Origin: an uncultured bacterium
GTDB lineage: Bacteria > Desulfobacterota > Binatia > HRBIN30
Direction of reading: 5' to 3'
Assembly (NCBI GenBank): GCA_937975525.1
Contig: CALJUJ010000444.1
Coordinates: 1 to 15,231 of the forward strand
DNA length: 15,231 nucleotides
The translations under genes and the position numbers were made by a program. Positions 14,014 to 15,231 of this stretch are shown piece by piece (positions within the stretch are counted from its first letter, which is position 1; each line of letters opens with the position of its first letter). The notes under the pieces are model-generated. The model was not told the DNA's origin and ran no database searches. It worked only from the letters and a program-made list of their open reading frames with translations.

Positions 14014-14029
14014 TGGCTCTTCGCGTGCT
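14014..14029 (+). promoter_or_regulatory. Sigma-54-like promoter for the Cys-rich secreted protein
   Basis: The site reads TGGCTCT-TCGC-GTGCT. GG (14015-14016) and GC (14027-14028) have the required sigma-54 spacing, and TGGC-C and TGCT match the -24 and -12 boxes; three consensus positions differ. The predicted start is near 14040, leaving a leader of about 56 bases that contains the hairpin at 14057-14085. The long inverted repeat lies just upstream, where an activator would bind. It is weaker than the site at 932-947. Confidence 0.45.
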
Positions 14030-14056
14030 ATACCGCGGGCTCTTTCAATCGGCTTG

Positions 14057-14085
14057 CCCTTGGGCGAGTGAAACCAACCCAAGGG
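14057..14085 (+). promoter_or_regulatory. Leader hairpin covering the ribosome binding site
   Basis: CCCTTGGG (14057-14064) pairs perfectly with CCCAAGGG (14078-14085) across a 13-base loop. The right arm holds AAGGGG (14081-14086), the likely Shine-Dalgarno sequence for the ATG at 14096. Folding would hide it, so translation could depend on opening the hairpin. A regulatory role is inferred; an intrinsic terminator is ruled out by the missing T-run. Confidence 0.45.
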
Positions 14086-14095
14086 GATCGAGCTC

Positions 14096-15231
14096 ATGTC
14101 TTCACTTCCGATCGTACGTCAGGCCGTGGCTGCCGTCTGTGCAGTGTCCGTTTGGACCGTCGCCGGCGCCTCTCTCCTCTTGCCGGCTGCAGCCATGGCG
14201 CAGACCGAATTCGTTGCCCCCAATGTGGTTTCCGCGCTTTGCCGTCGTGACCTTCACAAGCGCACGTCCGGCATCGTCGACAGCAGCCTCGACCAACTGG
14301 CGAAGTGCCATCGTCTGCGCATCGACGGACGCGTCCCCGCCGCCACCAACTGCAACGACGTCGCCGCGGCTCCGGCTTCCGTGAAGGTCAATCGCCGCAA
14401 GGCGACCTTGGTGCGCCGAGCGCGCGGCGTATGCGACGAAAACGCCGACGTTCCGCCGCCCCCGGGACTGGGATACCTGACATGCCCCGCTCCCTGCGCC
14501 GGCATCGCGCAGGACGACTATGAGAACGGCGTCGCATCGTGCGTCACCTGCGTCACCGACGCCGAGGTCAACCAGCTCGTCTCCACGGCATACGGTACGC
14601 CGTCGTTGCCGCTGTCACGCCAGGCGCGTCGCTGCCAGATTGCCGTCGGCCGGGCCGTCGGCGCCTACATCGGCAAGCGTCTCACGATCCAGGAGCGGTG
14701 CGAACGCAGCAAGGAGCAAGGGAAGCTTCCGCTCAACCTGAACTGCAAGAGGTACGACCCGATCAATCTCGTCGCCCGCGCGCAGAGGAACATCGAGCGG
14801 ACCATTGGTCGCTGCTCCGATAGCGACTTCGCCGAGCTGAACAGCTGTGGAAGCACGGTCGCTGCCGCAACCACGTGCCTCATCGCAGCGGCCGACCTCG
14901 CAGCCGACAACGTGTTCGAGGCCGTCTATCCGTCCATTCCCGAGCCAACGGCAACGCCGACGGCGAGCCCGACCGCAACCCCGACCGATACCCCCGTGTA
15001 TACGAGTACGCCCACGCATACCCCGACGGCGACCGCGACGGCGACGCCGACGCCGACACCGACGCATACGCCGACGGCCACGAGCACCGCGACGCCAACC
15101 GCGACCCCGACGACGACCCCGACCTCGACCCCAACGTCAACGCCGACGTCCACGCCCACGGCGACCGCGACGGCGACGCCGACGCAGACGCCCACCCCCA
15201 CGGCCACACCCACGGCGACGCCGACCCGGAC
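14096..15231 (+). CDS. Secreted Cys-rich protein with duplicated cysteine module and Thr-Pro tail (3' end outside window)
   Basis: The frame is open from ATG 14096 to the window end, giving 378 complete codons. A signal peptide (about 1-35) probably cleaves after AMA. The mature part has 14 cysteines (C49, 71, 86, 113, 130, 134, 149, 152, 180, 202, 217, 240, 251, 261). Residues 49-113 and 180-240 are two copies of one module: C-x21-C-x14-C with identical spacing, then x26-C or x22-C. Each copy is followed by a further Cys pair and a helix ending in (A)xYG or VYP. From residue 284 on the sequence is almost only Thr, Pro, Ala and Ser (TPTATPT type), a flexible, possibly glycosylated tail typical of surface proteins. 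I do not recognise the Cys domain. Codons in the tail are GC-rich (ACG, CCG, GCG). A sigma-54-like promoter and a leader hairpin precede the gene. Confidence 0.85.
   Translation, partial: MSSLPIVRQAVAAVCAVSVWTVAGASLLLPAAAMAQTEFVAPNVVSALCRRDLHKRTSGIVDSSLDQLAKCHRLRIDGRVPAATNCNDVAAAPASVKVNRRKATLVRRARGVCDENADVPPPPGLGYLTCPAPCAGIAQDDYENGVASCVTCVTDAEVNQLVSTAYGTPSLPLSRQARRCQIAVGRAVGAYIGKRLTIQERCERSKEQGKLPLNLNCKRYDPINLVARAQRNIERTIGRCSDSDFAELNSCGSTVAAATTCLIAAADLAADNVFEAVYPSIPEPTATPTASPTATPTDTPVYTSTPTHTPTATATATPTPTPTHTPTATSTATPTATPTTTPTSTPTSTPTSTPTATATATPTQTPTPTATPTATPTR
14945..15231 (+). repeat. Low-complexity Thr-Pro coding repeat
   Basis: At least 287 bases encode a Thr-Pro-Ala-Ser tract built on ACG-CCG-type codons and reaching the window edge. 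The opposite strand shows long open frames of Val-Gly-Ala composition, which are mirror images of this repeat and not genes. Irregular unit length and mixed codons suggest an old repeat under protein-level selection rather than a freshly expanded one. Confidence 0.9.

Noticed and set aside
14926..15213. Val-Gly repeat minus-strand frame at the end of the window
   Set aside because: It is the exact reverse complement of the Thr-Pro coding repeat.
1..15231. CRISPR arrays, tRNA or rRNA genes, insertion sequences, phage genes
   Set aside because: No regularly spaced repeats, tRNA-like folds, rRNA segments, transposase or phage proteins were seen.

Overview
The window is GC-rich, gene-dense bacterial DNA with Gram-negative traits: HflK/HflC, Lnt, a DsbD-type protein, a predicted outer-membrane barrel, and a secreted Cys-rich protein with a long Thr-Pro tail. 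Such Thr-Pro tails, together with sigma-54 regulators, acyl-CoA dehydrogenases and an NHLP-type small protein, fit an uncultured deltaproteobacterium-like or Binatota-like lineage. This placement is an inference from gene style, not from a marker gene.

Layout. 1-476: C-terminal end of an acyl-CoA dehydrogenase (+), closed by a strong bidirectional terminator (500-538). 588-4945 (-): a block read right to left, comprising a small secreted protein, hflK, hflC, an NtrC-type sigma-54-dependent response regulator, then a near-consensus sigma-54 promoter (932-947) and an 86-residue protein of the Os1348/NHLP type (RiPP-precursor-like). 5070-6062 (-): a short-chain dehydrogenase/reductase and a small unknown protein. 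6376-7620 (+): an LCAD-like acyl-CoA dehydrogenase whose stop codon overlaps that of a convergent PtsN-like EIIA gene (7617-8108, -). 8284-9498 (+): a RibB with a degenerate GTP cyclohydrolase II-like domain (RibBX type). 9519-10412 (-): a predicted outer-membrane barrel. 10533-13845 (+): dsbD, interrupted by one in-frame TAG, then lnt. 13835-13984: a 150-bp inverted repeat with about 39-bp arms that overlaps the lnt stop. 14014-15231 (+): a second sigma-54-like promoter, a hairpin at the ribosome binding site, and a secreted Cys-rich protein with two copies of a cysteine module that runs off the window.

How it may work together (inference). Much of the window concerns the cell envelope: HflKC controls FtsH proteolysis, DsbD carries reducing power to the periplasm, Lnt completes lipoproteins, and there are three exported proteins. 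Two promoters have sigma-54 geometry and one sigma-54 activator is encoded next to the better of them, so the NHLP-type small protein and perhaps the Cys-rich exported protein may be under sigma-54 control. The least explained items are this regulator/promoter/small-protein unit, the long inverted repeat after lnt, the amber codon in dsbD and the duplicated cysteine module.
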